From a virus: a stretch of DNA of 22,417 bases. Below are positions 1 to 6,479 of this stretch, piece by piece. The DNA lies in IMG/VR virus record IMGVR_UViG_3300044644_000796, positions 1 through 22,417 of that record; one strand, 5' to 3'. The number at the start of each line of letters is the position of its first letter. Within the stretch, counting starts at the first letter, position 1. The notes under the pieces are model-generated. The model saw only the letters and a list, made by a program, of their open reading frames with translations, had not been told where the DNA came from and did not search any database. A program made the translations under genes and the position numbers.

Positions 1-30
1 GTTAGTATAAGTTGATTCAATGTGCTAATC

Positions 31-119
31 GGTAAAGGTCTCTAGCTTATCGGGTTTGACAGCTTACTTCGTAAACTCAGTAAGCAATCAGTCAAATCCC
101 TCAGCATCGACACTTTACC
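31..119 (+). ncRNA. Long nested hairpin in the leader of the first gene
   Basis: The 89 nt fold into one extended hairpin. GGTAAAGGTC (31-40) pairs with GAC-A-CTTTACC (109-119, A112 bulged). GCT (45-47) can pair with AGC (103-105). GGGTTTGAC (52-60) pairs with GTCAAATCCC (91-100, T97 bulged), and GCTTACT (62-68) pairs with AGTAAGC (79-85). The hairpin ends about 10 nt before the ribosome binding site at 130-134. There is no T-run on either side, so it does not look like a terminator. It does not fit a tRNA: the 17 nt before the last strand form no T-arm. It could be a structured leader, a processed small RNA, or the 3' part of an element that starts outside the window. Pairing is directly visible; function is unknown. 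Confidence 0.5.
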
Positions 120-140
120 AAAATTAATTAGGAGATGGAG

Positions 141-368
141 ATGGATAAAACACTTTATACAATTCACATGAATTATGAAGATGAGATACGAATTACTGGT
201 AATCAAGGTAGGCTATTAGTGCATGATGAAAGAGTGCCTATGGATGAAGCTGGTACAGTAATAGACGAGTTCTTAGATATGTTTGGAGATGAGAAAGATA
301 TGATGAAAAAGACTCTATTCTCATTGGTTGAAAATTTTGAAGTAAAAACAATAGGAGTAGAGATTTAA
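141..368 (+). CDS. Small hypothetical phage protein (75 aa)
   Basis: The product is a short acidic protein beginning MDKTLYTIHM and ending FEVKTIGVEI; I do not recognise a family. Two in-frame ATGs exist, at 135 and 141. The ribosome binding site AGGAG (130-134) touches the first ATG directly but stands 6 nt from the second, so 141 is the better start. The alternating hydrophobic and charged N-terminal pattern (TLYTIHMNYEDEIRITG) suggests beta-strands, followed by a helical middle (MDEAGTVIDEFLDMF). It is the first gene of the + block and is separated from the next gene by a promoter-like sequence and a structured leader. It is probably an accessory early protein, by position only. Confidence 0.6.
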   Translation: MDKTLYTIHMNYEDEIRITGNQGRLLVHDERVPMDEAGTVIDEFLDMFGDEKDMMKKTLFSLVENFEVKTIGVEI

Positions 369-370
369 AC

Positions 371-386
371 TAAAGCATGGTATAAT
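371..386 (+). promoter_or_regulatory. Putative promoter (-10 box TATAAT) before the HNH gene
   Basis: A perfect TATAAT lies at 381-386, just after the preceding stop codon and 89 nt upstream of the HNH start. No good TTGACA is seen 17 nt upstream. The octamer TAAAGCAT (371-378) precedes the -10 box and recurs at 3280-3287, directly before a second -10-like TATACT. This suggests a shared promoter form. It is inferred from sequence alone. Confidence 0.5.
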
Positions 387-407
387 GTCCTATGTAGAAA
401 GTTTATC

Positions 408-472
408 TGAGAGGTTGTCTACAGCCTCCTCAGCTTCAACCTCTCATGTAAATTTATAAGTCTGAGGAGGCT
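408..472 (+). promoter_or_regulatory. Hairpin/pseudoknot that sequesters the HNH ribosome binding site
   Basis: Two perfect, interleaved stems are present. Stem 1 pairs TGAGAGGTTG (408-417) with CAACCTCTCA (437-446). Stem 2 pairs AGCCTCCTCAG (423-433), which lies in the loop of stem 1, with CTGAGGAGGCT (462-472). The second strand of stem 2 contains the whole GAGGAGG ribosome binding site of the gene starting at 475. The order of strands is that of an H-type pseudoknot (loops of 5, 3 and 15 nt). If both stems cannot coexist, they form a switch. Either way translation of the endonuclease should be held down. Hiding the ribosome binding site in a hairpin is known for T4 homing endonuclease genes such as I-TevI. 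Confidence 0.7.
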
Positions 473-474
473 TT

Positions 475-1155
475 ATGTTAGAAAAATCACAAATACCAGT
501 GCCATTGTTAATTGAAGATTTAGGAATGTATTATCCAACTGCTAATGCTGTAAAAAAGCGAAGATATGGAATTTATAAATGCTATTGTGGAAAAGAGTTT
601 AGAGCAATGGCTCAAAGTATTAAGAGCGGAAATACAATAAGTTGCGGATGCTATCACATAGAGCAAGCGTCACAACAGCTTACAAGTCATGGAATGTCTG
701 GAACTAGATTATATAAGATATACAGAGGGATGAAGGATAGGGTATTGAATATAAAATGTTCTGCATTTGAACATTACGGTGGAAGAGGAATAAAAATATG
801 TTCTGAATGGGAAGGTGAGTTTGTTAAATTTTATGATTGGGCTATCGCAAATGGATATGATGACGACTTGACTATAGATAGAATAAATAATGATGGCAAT
901 TATGAGCCTTCAAATTGCAGATGGGTAAGCATGACTGTTCAAAATAGAAATACAAGCCTATTGTATTCACATAATACAAGTGGCTATAGGGGAGTGTGTT
1001 TTGATAAAAGATGTTGTAAATATATATCATCAATAGGTATTGGTGGTAAGAGAATTAGACTTGGAATGTTTGATACAGCTATTGATGCTGCTAAAAAATA
1101 TGATTCTTATGTTCTTGAAAATAATCTTGAACATACAATTAATGGAGTAATATGA
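475..1155 (+). CDS. HNH homing endonuclease with AP2 DNA-binding domain
   Basis: This is a 226-residue free-standing homing-type endonuclease. A putative zinc ribbon with CxC pairs (C36/C38 and C57/C59) comes first. The HNH nuclease core runs from about 78 to 160, with YGGRGI at 101-106 and the signature LTIDRINNDGNYEPSNCRW (132-150), followed by N158. An AP2-type DNA-binding domain occupies about 169-215 (SGYRGV, then a basic strand and the helix AIDAAKKYD). Such proteins cut at a specific site and spread their own gene. Its ribosome binding site is buried in a strong RNA structure and its stop overlaps the next start (ATGA), so it sits as a cassette between an early gene and the primase gene. 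Whether it acts on the thyX intron, on intronless alleles of neighbours, or only on its own site cannot be told. Confidence 0.92.
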   Translation: MLEKSQIPVPLLIEDLGMYYPTANAVKKRRYGIYKCYCGKEFRAMAQSIKSGNTISCGCYHIEQASQQLTSHGMSGTRLYKIYRGMKDRVLNIKCSAFEHYGGRGIKICSEWEGEFVKFYDWAIANGYDDDLTIDRINNDGNYEPSNCRWVSMTVQNRNTSLLYSHNTSGYRGVCFDKRCCKYISSIGIGGKRIRLGMFDTAIDAAKKYDSYVLENNLEHTINGVI

Positions 1156-3272
1156 TGTTAGATAAGATGGTTTCGGTTTTAGCTGGCAAAGATGCCAATA
1201 GCGATTTAGCCCACTATATGAGGGTACTTAGTTTATTCGGCGTGGCTGTTATAGCAAATAATGTTCGCAGCAAGGTTCAGTGTCCTACAGACTTTAGTAC
1301 AGTACCAGCTAATGTGTATGGTATTGCTATTGCAGGAAGTGGATTAAGCAAGAGTAGAAGCTTACGATACATAGAAGAGTTATTCATTAAAGATGCTCTA
1401 ATTGAAATCAAAGCTATTGCTGAACAGAAGATGGAAGATATTGACCCATTTGATATGGAAGGTATTGCCAAGCTTATCAAGGAAGGGGTAACTATTAGTC
1501 CTATCTATAAGAGTGCTACAGACAGTGCTATTAGTGCTATACGCTCCATGATGGATACTATGGATATTTATTCAGTAAACATTGCATTAGATGAAATGGG
1601 TTCAGTATTAGCTAAAGAGTACGATATGTTAAGTGATACATTGCTTAATGCATTCGATCATGGAGTTATCAAACCTAACCTAAGACGTACTACGGGAGTC
1701 AAGGGAGCTACTAAACCAGTTCCTCATAATATGATGATGTTTGGAAGTCCTACATTAATCTTTGAAGGTAAAGCAGAGACAGAAAAGCTATTCTTTGATT
1801 TACTAGGTGCTGGTATGGCTAGACGTAACTTATTTGCTATGGTTACAAGCCATGTAAATCACTATACTCTTGTTAACGAAGGTGCTACAGCGATAGCTAT
1901 CAATGAGATTAGTGCTTGTATGACTTACATTGCAACCAACTATCATAATAGAGTCTTGGAGCTTGATGATGAAGCTAAGAGGCTTTATATTGAGTCAGAG
2001 ATTAAAGGCAAAGAAGACAGCGAGCTAGTATCTAAATATAAACCACTAAACATGGTATATACTCAGAATAAGCATTGGTTGGCATTGAAGATTAGTGCAT
2101 TGATTGCAATGATGGATATGAAACAGCAAGTAGAAGCTAAACACTTTAATGAAGCTATGGCTATTGTTGAAGAGAGTTTTGAAAGCTTGAAGCTAATTAA
2201 TTCAAGACCTGAGAAGTATGAACTTATTGTTGATTGGTTGTGTGAAAGCAATGGTGAAGAGAGTGAATATACATTAACACAAGAATTACCATTCTATGCA
2301 GATATTAAATCCAAGAAAGCCTTTTGGGAATTAGCTAAAGGTTATGCTTATCAGAACAATATTACTTTACAGATTGAAGACAGGCAGAACATTACGTTTT
2401 ATCAAGCTAGAGGAAAGACTGCAACAGACTTAACTGAACCATTGATATTCAGTTATTCAGCAGATATGACAACTGGATATACACCTAATGAAATTGGTAC
2501 TTGGACTGATATGCATAAGGTTACTCAGTCAGATGGGTTGTGTTATTCAGCACATAGATTCAAGAATGGGTATAGAAATAAAGATAATGTAATTACATCA
2601 TTTTCATTGCTTATGCTTGACGTTGATGGTGGAACCACATTGGATATGGCTAAAATCATTTTGAGCGACTATACATACCTTATTTCAACTACTAGGAACC
2701 ATCAGAAAGAAAAGAATGGTATTGTCTGTGATAGATTCAGAATTATCATGCCTATGGAATATACGCTTGACTTGACAGTGGAGCAATATAGTAACTTTAT
2801 GAAGAATATCATGGAGGATTTGCCTATTGAGCTAGATAGACAATGCACTGATGCTAGTAGATTCTTTTATGGAGCTAGTGGTGAGTATTGGTATAACGAA
2901 GGGATACTGATTAACTGTGATAAGTACGTATCAAACACTGGCGAGAGTGAAACTTATAGAAAAGCTGGGTCTAATCTATCCAAGAAGAATATTGGTGGTA
3001 TCAGTCAGTATATCATTCGTAATCAACATGGAGGAAGAAACAGTGCATTGATTAAGTTAGCCCTATTGCTTATGGATACAGGCTATACACATGATGAAGC
3101 CAAAGATGAAATACTCAGGGTCAACAAGCAGTTCGACAATCCTCTTACTACTAGAGAGCTTGAAAAGACTATATTTAAAACCATAGAAAGGAAAGAAGAA
3201 AAAGAAGTCGATGACTATTCAGATGATGAATATGTCGAAGAAGGCGATCCTTTTGCTGAGACATATGATTAA
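1152..3272 (+). CDS. Fused ATPase (DUF3987-like) and archaeo-eukaryotic-type primase
   Basis: This 706-residue protein is likely the replication helicase-primase. The N-terminal half looks like a DUF3987-type P-loop ATPase, with a Walker A-like AGSGLSKSRS (61-70) and a Walker B-like NIALDEMGSV (143-151). The usual Gly before the Walker A Lys is Ser here. The C-terminal half looks like an archaeo-eukaryotic primase. It has LMLDVDGG with the metal-binding D490 and D492, a DRFRIIMP motif near 527-534 and TDASRFFY near 566-573. A helical PriCT-like tail (about 635-690, NSALIKLALLLMDTGY) follows. Phage and plasmid fusions usually place the primase first, so the order is worth noting. ATGs at 1152 and 1155 are both possible; GGAG (1144-1147) spaces better to 1155. 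The start overlaps the HNH stop, suggesting coupled translation. Confidence 0.8.
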   Translation: MMLDKMVSVLAGKDANSDLAHYMRVLSLFGVAVIANNVRSKVQCPTDFSTVPANVYGIAIAGSGLSKSRSLRYIEELFIKDALIEIKAIAEQKMEDIDPFDMEGIAKLIKEGVTISPIYKSATDSAISAIRSMMDTMDIYSVNIALDEMGSVLAKEYDMLSDTLLNAFDHGVIKPNLRRTTGVKGATKPVPHNMMMFGSPTLIFEGKAETEKLFFDLLGAGMARRNLFAMVTSHVNHYTLVNEGATAIAINEISACMTYIATNYHNRVLELDDEAKRLYIESEIKGKEDSELVSKYKPLNMVYTQNKHWLALKISALIAMMDMKQQVEAKHFNEAMAIVEESFESLKLINSRPEKYELIVDWLCESNGEESEYTLTQELPFYADIKSKKAFWELAKGYAYQNNITLQIEDRQNITFYQARGKTATDLTEPLIFSYSADMTTGYTPNEIGTWTDMHKVTQSDGLCYSAHRFKNGYRNKDNVITSFSLLMLDVDGGTTLDMAKIILSDYTYLISTTRNHQKEKNGIVCDRFRIIMPMEYTLDLTVEQYSNFMKNIMEDLPIELDRQCTDASRFFYGASGEYWYNEGILINCDKYVSNTGESETYRKAGSNLSKKNIGGISQYIIRNQHGGRNSALIKLALLLMDTGYTHDEAKDEILRVNKQFDNPLTTRELEKTIFKTIERKEEKEVDDYSDDEYVEEGDPFAETYD

Positions 3273-3279
3273 GATATGT

Positions 3280-3318
3280 TAAAGCATTATACTGTTACAA
3301 TATTTTAAATAATAAGGA
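3280..3318 (+). promoter_or_regulatory. Possible promoter and strong ribosome binding site before the ATPase gene
   Basis: This 54-nt intergenic stretch is one of few gaps in the + block. TAAAGCAT (3280-3287) is followed at once by TATACT (3288-3293), which matches the arrangement at 371-386. A clear AAGGAG at 3313-3318 sits 8 nt before the ATG at 3327. The -35 region is poor. The promoter is tentative; the ribosome binding site is clear. Confidence 0.35.
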
Positions 3319-3326
3319 GATGTATT

Positions 3327-4013
3327 ATGAGTGACTTTGAAATTAAGAATACTTCAGAAGCGCATACGGATGGTATCAAGGTACTACTTTTCGCAGAATC
3401 TGGAGTCGGGAAGACTACACAGCTTGGAACATTAGTTGGTAAAACACTTGTATTGAGCGCAGAAGGTGGACTACTAGTCCTAAAGGATAAGAAGATTGAT
3501 GTTATTGATATTCTTGATATTGCTACACTTGGAAAAGCATATTTAGCTATCAGGGATGGTAAGTTAAAGTATGACAATATTTGTATCGACTCATTGACTG
3601 AGATTGGTGAGATGATTGTATCTGAGCTAGAAGACGATGAGTACTTTGGTAATCCATCTAATACTTTCCCTAAGTGGCAAGAGTACACTAAAAAGATGAT
3701 TAAGATGGTAAAGATGTTTCGTGATTTAAAGGGCGTAAACATTATCTTTTCAGCTTTACGAGAATCAGCAGAAGCAAATGGTTCTGTTACATATATGCCA
3801 CAGATACCTGCTAAGAAGGCACAGAGCAAGCTAGTAAGTTTGTTTGATGAAGTGTACTATATGAACGTAAATAATGATGGAGAGCGTGTATTGCATACTA
3901 ACTCAACTTCAACTTATGTAGGTAAAACAAGAGCTGGTATTCCAACAGGTCAAGTCATTTCCGATACAGTAAATATCGGTTCAATCTTAAAATCTATTAC
4001 AACAAAAAAATAA
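3327..4013 (+). CDS. Sak4-like P-loop ATPase (phage recombination)
   Basis: This is a 228-residue RecA-fold ATPase of the phage nucleotide-binding type (Sak4/AAA_24 group). These proteins help single-strand annealing and recombination, often together with a DUF669 single-strand DNA binding protein, and that is the arrangement here. The Walker A is AESGVGKTT (23-31), and the Walker B is YDNICIDSLTEIG (82-94) with D88. The strand and Ser of NIIFSALRES could be the RecA-like sensor. The protein is short, like other Sak4 proteins, with no DNA-binding extension. It is preceded by its own ribosome binding site and followed within 10 nt by the partner gene. Confidence 0.85.
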   Translation: MSDFEIKNTSEAHTDGIKVLLFAESGVGKTTQLGTLVGKTLVLSAEGGLLVLKDKKIDVIDILDIATLGKAYLAIRDGKLKYDNICIDSLTEIGEMIVSELEDDEYFGNPSNTFPKWQEYTKKMIKMVKMFRDLKGVNIIFSALRESAEANGSVTYMPQIPAKKAQSKLVSLFDEVYYMNVNNDGERVLHTNSTSTYVGKTRAGIPTGQVISDTVNIGSILKSITTKK

Positions 4014-4022
4014 GGAAATACA

Positions 4023-4748
4023 ATGTCAATTTTTAAACGTATCAATGAAGAAAAAATCGGAACTATGCAAGAGGAGATGAAAGATTCATCAGGAATGAGT
4101 TTTATCAGTGAGGCTGGTGTATATGAGTTAGTTGTTAATCGTGCTTGGGGTATTCAGTCAGAAGGTGGAGCAATTGGTGTTCACGTAGAGTTTGAAGGCG
4201 AAGGCTTATGGAGTACAGACTTGTATGCAACCAACAGAGAGCAAGATACTTTCTATGTGGATAAGAAGACTGGTAAGAAGATGTCACTGCCTACATACAT
4301 TACAGTTAAAAAGATGAACTACATTGCTACTTTGTCAGAGAACAATTCATTGGCTAACATCAAGTCTGAGTCACGTATTGTTAAGACAAAAGAGTGGAAA
4401 GAAGTTGATGGTGAACGTAAGCAAGTTGAAGTAGAAAAAGAAGTTGACTTCATGGTTGATTGGCAAGGGAAGACCATGAATGTAGCATTGCAACAGATTG
4501 AAGCTCTTGACAAAGATAAGAACCCAGTTAAGAACAAAGATGGAAATCAAGTGTATAACTTAGAGATTCTAAATGTATTCAATGCTGATAAGCTATCTGC
4601 ATCAGAAATGCTATCAGGAGCTACAGAGACTAAGGCTTATGACTCAGCTAAGGCTAGACTAGAAAAGAGTCCTGTGAAGAAAACTAAAGCTAAGCAAGGT
4701 ACTACAAATGCAACAACAGCAACCAAGAAAGTTAACCCTTTCGCTTGA
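4023..4748 (+). CDS. DUF669-like single-strand DNA binding protein
   Basis: The 241-residue product resembles DUF669 phage proteins, which are found next to Sak4-type ATPases and are thought to bind single-stranded DNA. It starts with FKRINEEKI and has a beta-rich central region (about 27-125, with GVYELVVNRAWG, GAIGVHVEFEGEGLW and the lysine-rich linker around VDKKTGKKM). A further strand region is followed by a low-complexity basic tail (KTKAKQGTTNATTATKK). It ends in VNPFA, similar in style to the hydrophobic tip used by bacterial SSB tails. Function is inferred from overall pattern and context. A ribosome binding site (AAGGAA) sits just upstream. Confidence 0.65.
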   Translation: MSIFKRINEEKIGTMQEEMKDSSGMSFISEAGVYELVVNRAWGIQSEGGAIGVHVEFEGEGLWSTDLYATNREQDTFYVDKKTGKKMSLPTYITVKKMNYIATLSENNSLANIKSESRIVKTKEWKEVDGERKQVEVEKEVDFMVDWQGKTMNVALQQIEALDKDKNPVKNKDGNQVYNLEILNVFNADKLSASEMLSGATETKAYDSAKARLEKSPVKKTKAKQGTTNATTATKKVNPFA

Positions 4749-4977
4749 TATAAAAACTGAGTTCCCAAAGCTAACAGCCAGTAATTCATTTACTGCTGGA
4801 GGCATGATCTTTTATTATAAGAAAGATACTGTAGTTTATGGTTGTTGGGAATACAAGTCTGGATATAAGATAGCATCTTTCATAAGTAAAGATGTTGCTA
4901 AAGAATGGATAGAAAGAAATATTGAAAGGATAAAGGTGAGATTGAATGAAGAAAGAGCGAAAAGACACAACTGTTAA
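4708..4977 (+). CDS. Small hypothetical protein (up to 89 aa)
   Basis: I do not recognise this protein. Its conserved-looking part begins around residue 28 (SFTAGGMIFYYKKDTVVYG) and ends in a basic helix (DVAKEWIERNIERIKVRLNE). The start is unsure. ATG 4708 lies inside the preceding gene, with AAGG (4694-4697) at a fair distance. ATG 4804 follows GGAGG with only one base of spacing, which is too close. The pattern around YKIASFISKDVAKEWIERN resembles YWKIIKIFYSEEDAQEYIK in the 43-residue product at 8498-8629, hinting at a small shared fold. Confidence 0.5.
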   Translation: MQQQQPRKLTLSLDIKTEFPKLTASNSFTAGGMIFYYKKDTVVYGCWEYKSGYKIASFISKDVAKEWIERNIERIKVRLNEERAKRHNC

Positions 4978-5116
4978 CATCAGTGATGTTACTAGTTATA
5001 ACATGAAGATTCTTTGTGCCGTAAGAGGCATCCAACAGAAAGAGTTTGTAGATATGATGGTTAGAAAAGAGATGGAGAAACAAGGGCTAAAGTATGCAGT
5101 GGTTATACCAGAATAA
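4946..5116 (+). CDS. Ribbon-helix-helix (Arc/MetJ-type) regulator, 56 aa
   Basis: This gene encodes 56 residues starting MKKERKDTTVNISDV. The layout is that of a ribbon-helix-helix DNA-binding protein: a basic start, a short strand (TTVNIS, 8-13), helix A (about 16-28, SYNMKILCAVRGI) and helix B (about 30-46, QQKEFVDMMVRKEMEKQ), with a Gly at the turn. Such proteins bind operators as dimers through the paired strand. The ribosome binding site AAGGTGAG (4933-4939) is 6 nt before the ATG. It overlaps the preceding gene by 32 nt and the following one by 23 nt. It is the only clear transcription-factor candidate in the window and may control the early block. No operator was identified. Confidence 0.7.
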   Translation: MKKERKDTTVNISDVTSYNMKILCAVRGIQQKEFVDMMVRKEMEKQGLKYAVVIPE

Positions 5117-5495
5117 CATAGTTGATAGTCTACCAGAAGGAGCTATTGGCTTTGTATATATTATTCACTACAAAGATGGAAGAGCTTATGTTGGCAAGAA
5201 GCTAGCTGTATCTACAACACGTTTAAAGCCACTTAAAACTCAAAGAAAGAATGCAGTAAGGACAAAAGTTGCTGAGAACAAATGGAAGTCTTATACAGGC
5301 TCTAGTAAGCTTACAGAAGGACTAGAGATTGAGACAAAAGAAATACTAGCTTGGTGCAGCAACCAAAGGACTATGACTTATCTTGAAAATAAGTATCTGT
5401 TTGGATACGGTGTGCTTGAGTCATGTGCTTACCTGAATGAAAATATCGGGGGGAAGTTTTGGTCTAATTGCCTAGATGGGCTTATCTTGCAGTAA
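5094..5495 (+). CDS. SegE-like GIY-YIG homing endonuclease
   Basis: This 133-residue protein has the GIY-YIG nuclease fold in the form seen in T4 SegE-like proteins. The first motif is VYI (21-23) in GFVYIIHYKDGRAYVG and the second is YVG (32-34). A basic stretch KKLAVSTTRLKP and KWKSYTGSSKL (64-73) follow, and E98 in TYLENKYLF is the likely metal-binding Glu. There is no separate DNA-binding domain, as in other short Seg-like proteins. These proteins are free-standing mobile nucleases or repair-type enzymes; which applies is unknown. It starts inside the ribbon-helix-helix gene. Confidence 0.75.
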   Translation: MQWLYQNNIVDSLPEGAIGFVYIIHYKDGRAYVGKKLAVSTTRLKPLKTQRKNAVRTKVAENKWKSYTGSSKLTEGLEIETKEILAWCSNQRTMTYLENKYLFGYGVLESCAYLNENIGGKFWSNCLDGLILQ

Positions 5496-5512
5496 CAATA
5501 AAAGGAAACATA

Positions 5513-5785
5513 ATGAATATATTTAAAGACACTGTAATCGTAATGCTCATATCATTCTCTGTATATGCAGTATACCATGAGAATGAATTAGAGAAGGAAT
5601 ATCTTAAAGAAGTAGCATCACTAGAAGCTCAAATGGCTGTATGTGAAGCAGAGTATAATGATAGTGACGAGATCATAGCTCATCAGCAACTTGTCATTAA
5701 GATTATGGAAGATGGTGCTTCACTTAAAGAAGCTAATATTATTATTGATGCTGCTGAGGATAACAATGTATCCCCAAAGTTTTAG
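5513..5785 (+). CDS. Membrane-anchored N-terminal part of a lytic transglycosylase (zero frame)
   Basis: The zero-frame product is 90 residues: MNIFKD, one membrane span (about 7-22, TVIVMLISFSVYAVYH), then a coiled-coil-like segment rich in Glu and Ala. It then reaches the first helix of an SLT domain (about 66-88, LKEANIIIDAAEDNNVSPK) and stops at TAG 5783-5785. The sequence is cut in the middle of the conserved SLT start. The rest, VLASICKSES..., continues in the -1 frame. A slippery CCCAAAG at 5773-5779 provides the switch. The ribosome binding site AAAGGA (5502-5507) fixes the start at 5513. Without frameshifting the product is a catalytically dead membrane stub. A sequencing or mutation frameshift is the alternative. 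Confidence 0.75.
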   Translation: MNIFKDTVIVMLISFSVYAVYHENELEKEYLKEVASLEAQMAVCEAEYNDSDEIIAHQQLVIKIMEDGASLKEANIIIDAAEDNNVSPKF

Positions 5786-5824
5786 CATCTATCTGTAAGT
5801 CAGAGAGTGACTATGAACAAGATG
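5756..5824 (+). promoter_or_regulatory. Candidate programmed -1 frameshift signal
   Basis: CCCAAAG (5773-5779) sits in the phase C CCA AAG, the X XXY YYZ form of lambda G/T (GGGAAAG). An SD-like GAGGA (5756-5760) lies 12 nt upstream. Six nt downstream starts a weak stem, CATCT (5786-5790) with AGATG (5820-5824), which encloses AGTCA (5798-5802) paired with TGACT (5808-5812). The zero-frame stop follows one codon after the heptamer. All three features are typical of bacterial -1 sites. Confidence 0.6.
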
Positions 5825-6063
5825 TTACTCATGCTGTACCTTATGTGATAGGTGCTTTTGGTATATCAATTAAAGATGGAGACTTATTACCTTGTAGTCC
5901 TTATACGTTTAAAGGCAATGCTGAATGTTCAGCTGTACGATTAAAACGTAACCTAGATAAGTATCAAGGTAATTACAAAAAAGCTCTTACTGCTTACAAG
6001 GGTATATGTAAGCTAGGTAGAGAACAAGCACAAGATGTGCTAAATCATTCAAAGGAGTTATGA
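5779..6063 (+). CDS. SLT lytic transglycosylase catalytic part (-1 frame extension)
   Basis: Read in the -1 frame after the slippery site, this adds 94 residues, for a fused product of 183. It completes a soluble lytic transglycosylase fold: VLASICKSESDYEQDV carries the catalytic Glu in the ES pair, VIGAFGIS corresponds to the GAxGxxQ motif, and NYKKALTAYKGI matches the ALAAYNAG motif. The enzyme would cleave peptidoglycan from a membrane-anchored position. A GTG at 5845 could open a shorter product, but that would lack the catalytic Glu and has no ribosome binding site, so independent translation is unlikely to give an active enzyme. The stop overlaps the next start. Confidence 0.75.
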   Translation, partial: VLASICKSESDYEQDVTHAVPYVIGAFGISIKDGDLLPCSPYTFKGNAECSAVRLKRNLDKYQGNYKKALTAYKGICKLGREQAQDVLNHSKEL

Positions 6064-6479
6064 TGACTAAAGAAGACTTTACTGATAGAGTAGAGTTAAT
6101 TGGAGGACTACTAAAAGAGGATTTAAAAAAGTTCTTCGACTCAAACGTATGTATTCCAAGAGGTGAGAATCGTCATCCATCGGCAAATATACTACACGCT
6201 TTGGCAGAAGACAAAGACATACCTATCGAATGGTTCAATGATAACTACCAAGATGACAAAATACACTCATGGCTACCAATGCCAAGCAATGTATTTTATA
6301 TTCACAGAAAAATTCGCATCAAACCTTCAGAGCCAGTCTATGAATACAAAGTTAGGATGATGTATTCAGATGGAACATACGAACTTACTGATAGATATTT
6401 CACAGTAGATGAGTATAGAGAGTTTGGATTCCCAAAGACCTGTACTCTCGGAGACACAACAAAAAGGATTAGACAATGA
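6063..6479 (+). CDS. Hypothetical protein (138 aa)
   Basis: I do not recognise this family. ATGs at 6060 and 6063 are both in frame; AAGGAG (6052-6057) spaces better to 6063. The N-terminal third is helical (EDFTDRVELIGGLLKEDLKKFF). The middle has several Trp and Pro residues (IEWFNDNYQDD, IHSWLPMPSNVFYIH). The C-terminal part looks beta-rich (VYEYKVRMMYSDGTYELTDR). It overlaps the transglycosylase stop and is followed by a second small gene through an ATGA-type overlap. Role unknown. Confidence 0.6.
   Translation: MTKEDFTDRVELIGGLLKEDLKKFFDSNVCIPRGENRHPSANILHALAEDKDIPIEWFNDNYQDDKIHSWLPMPSNVFYIHRKIRIKPSEPVYEYKVRMMYSDGTYELTDRYFTVDEYREFGFPKTCTLGDTTKRIRQ

Noticed and set aside
31-120. tRNA-like element ending in ACCA
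   Set aside because: The outer strands pair, but no D-arm or T-arm can be formed and the interior is one continuous nested hairpin.
5468-5512. Start of the transglycosylase gene at ATG 5468
   Set aside because: It lies inside the GIY-YIG gene with no ribosome binding site; ATG 5513 follows AAAGGA.
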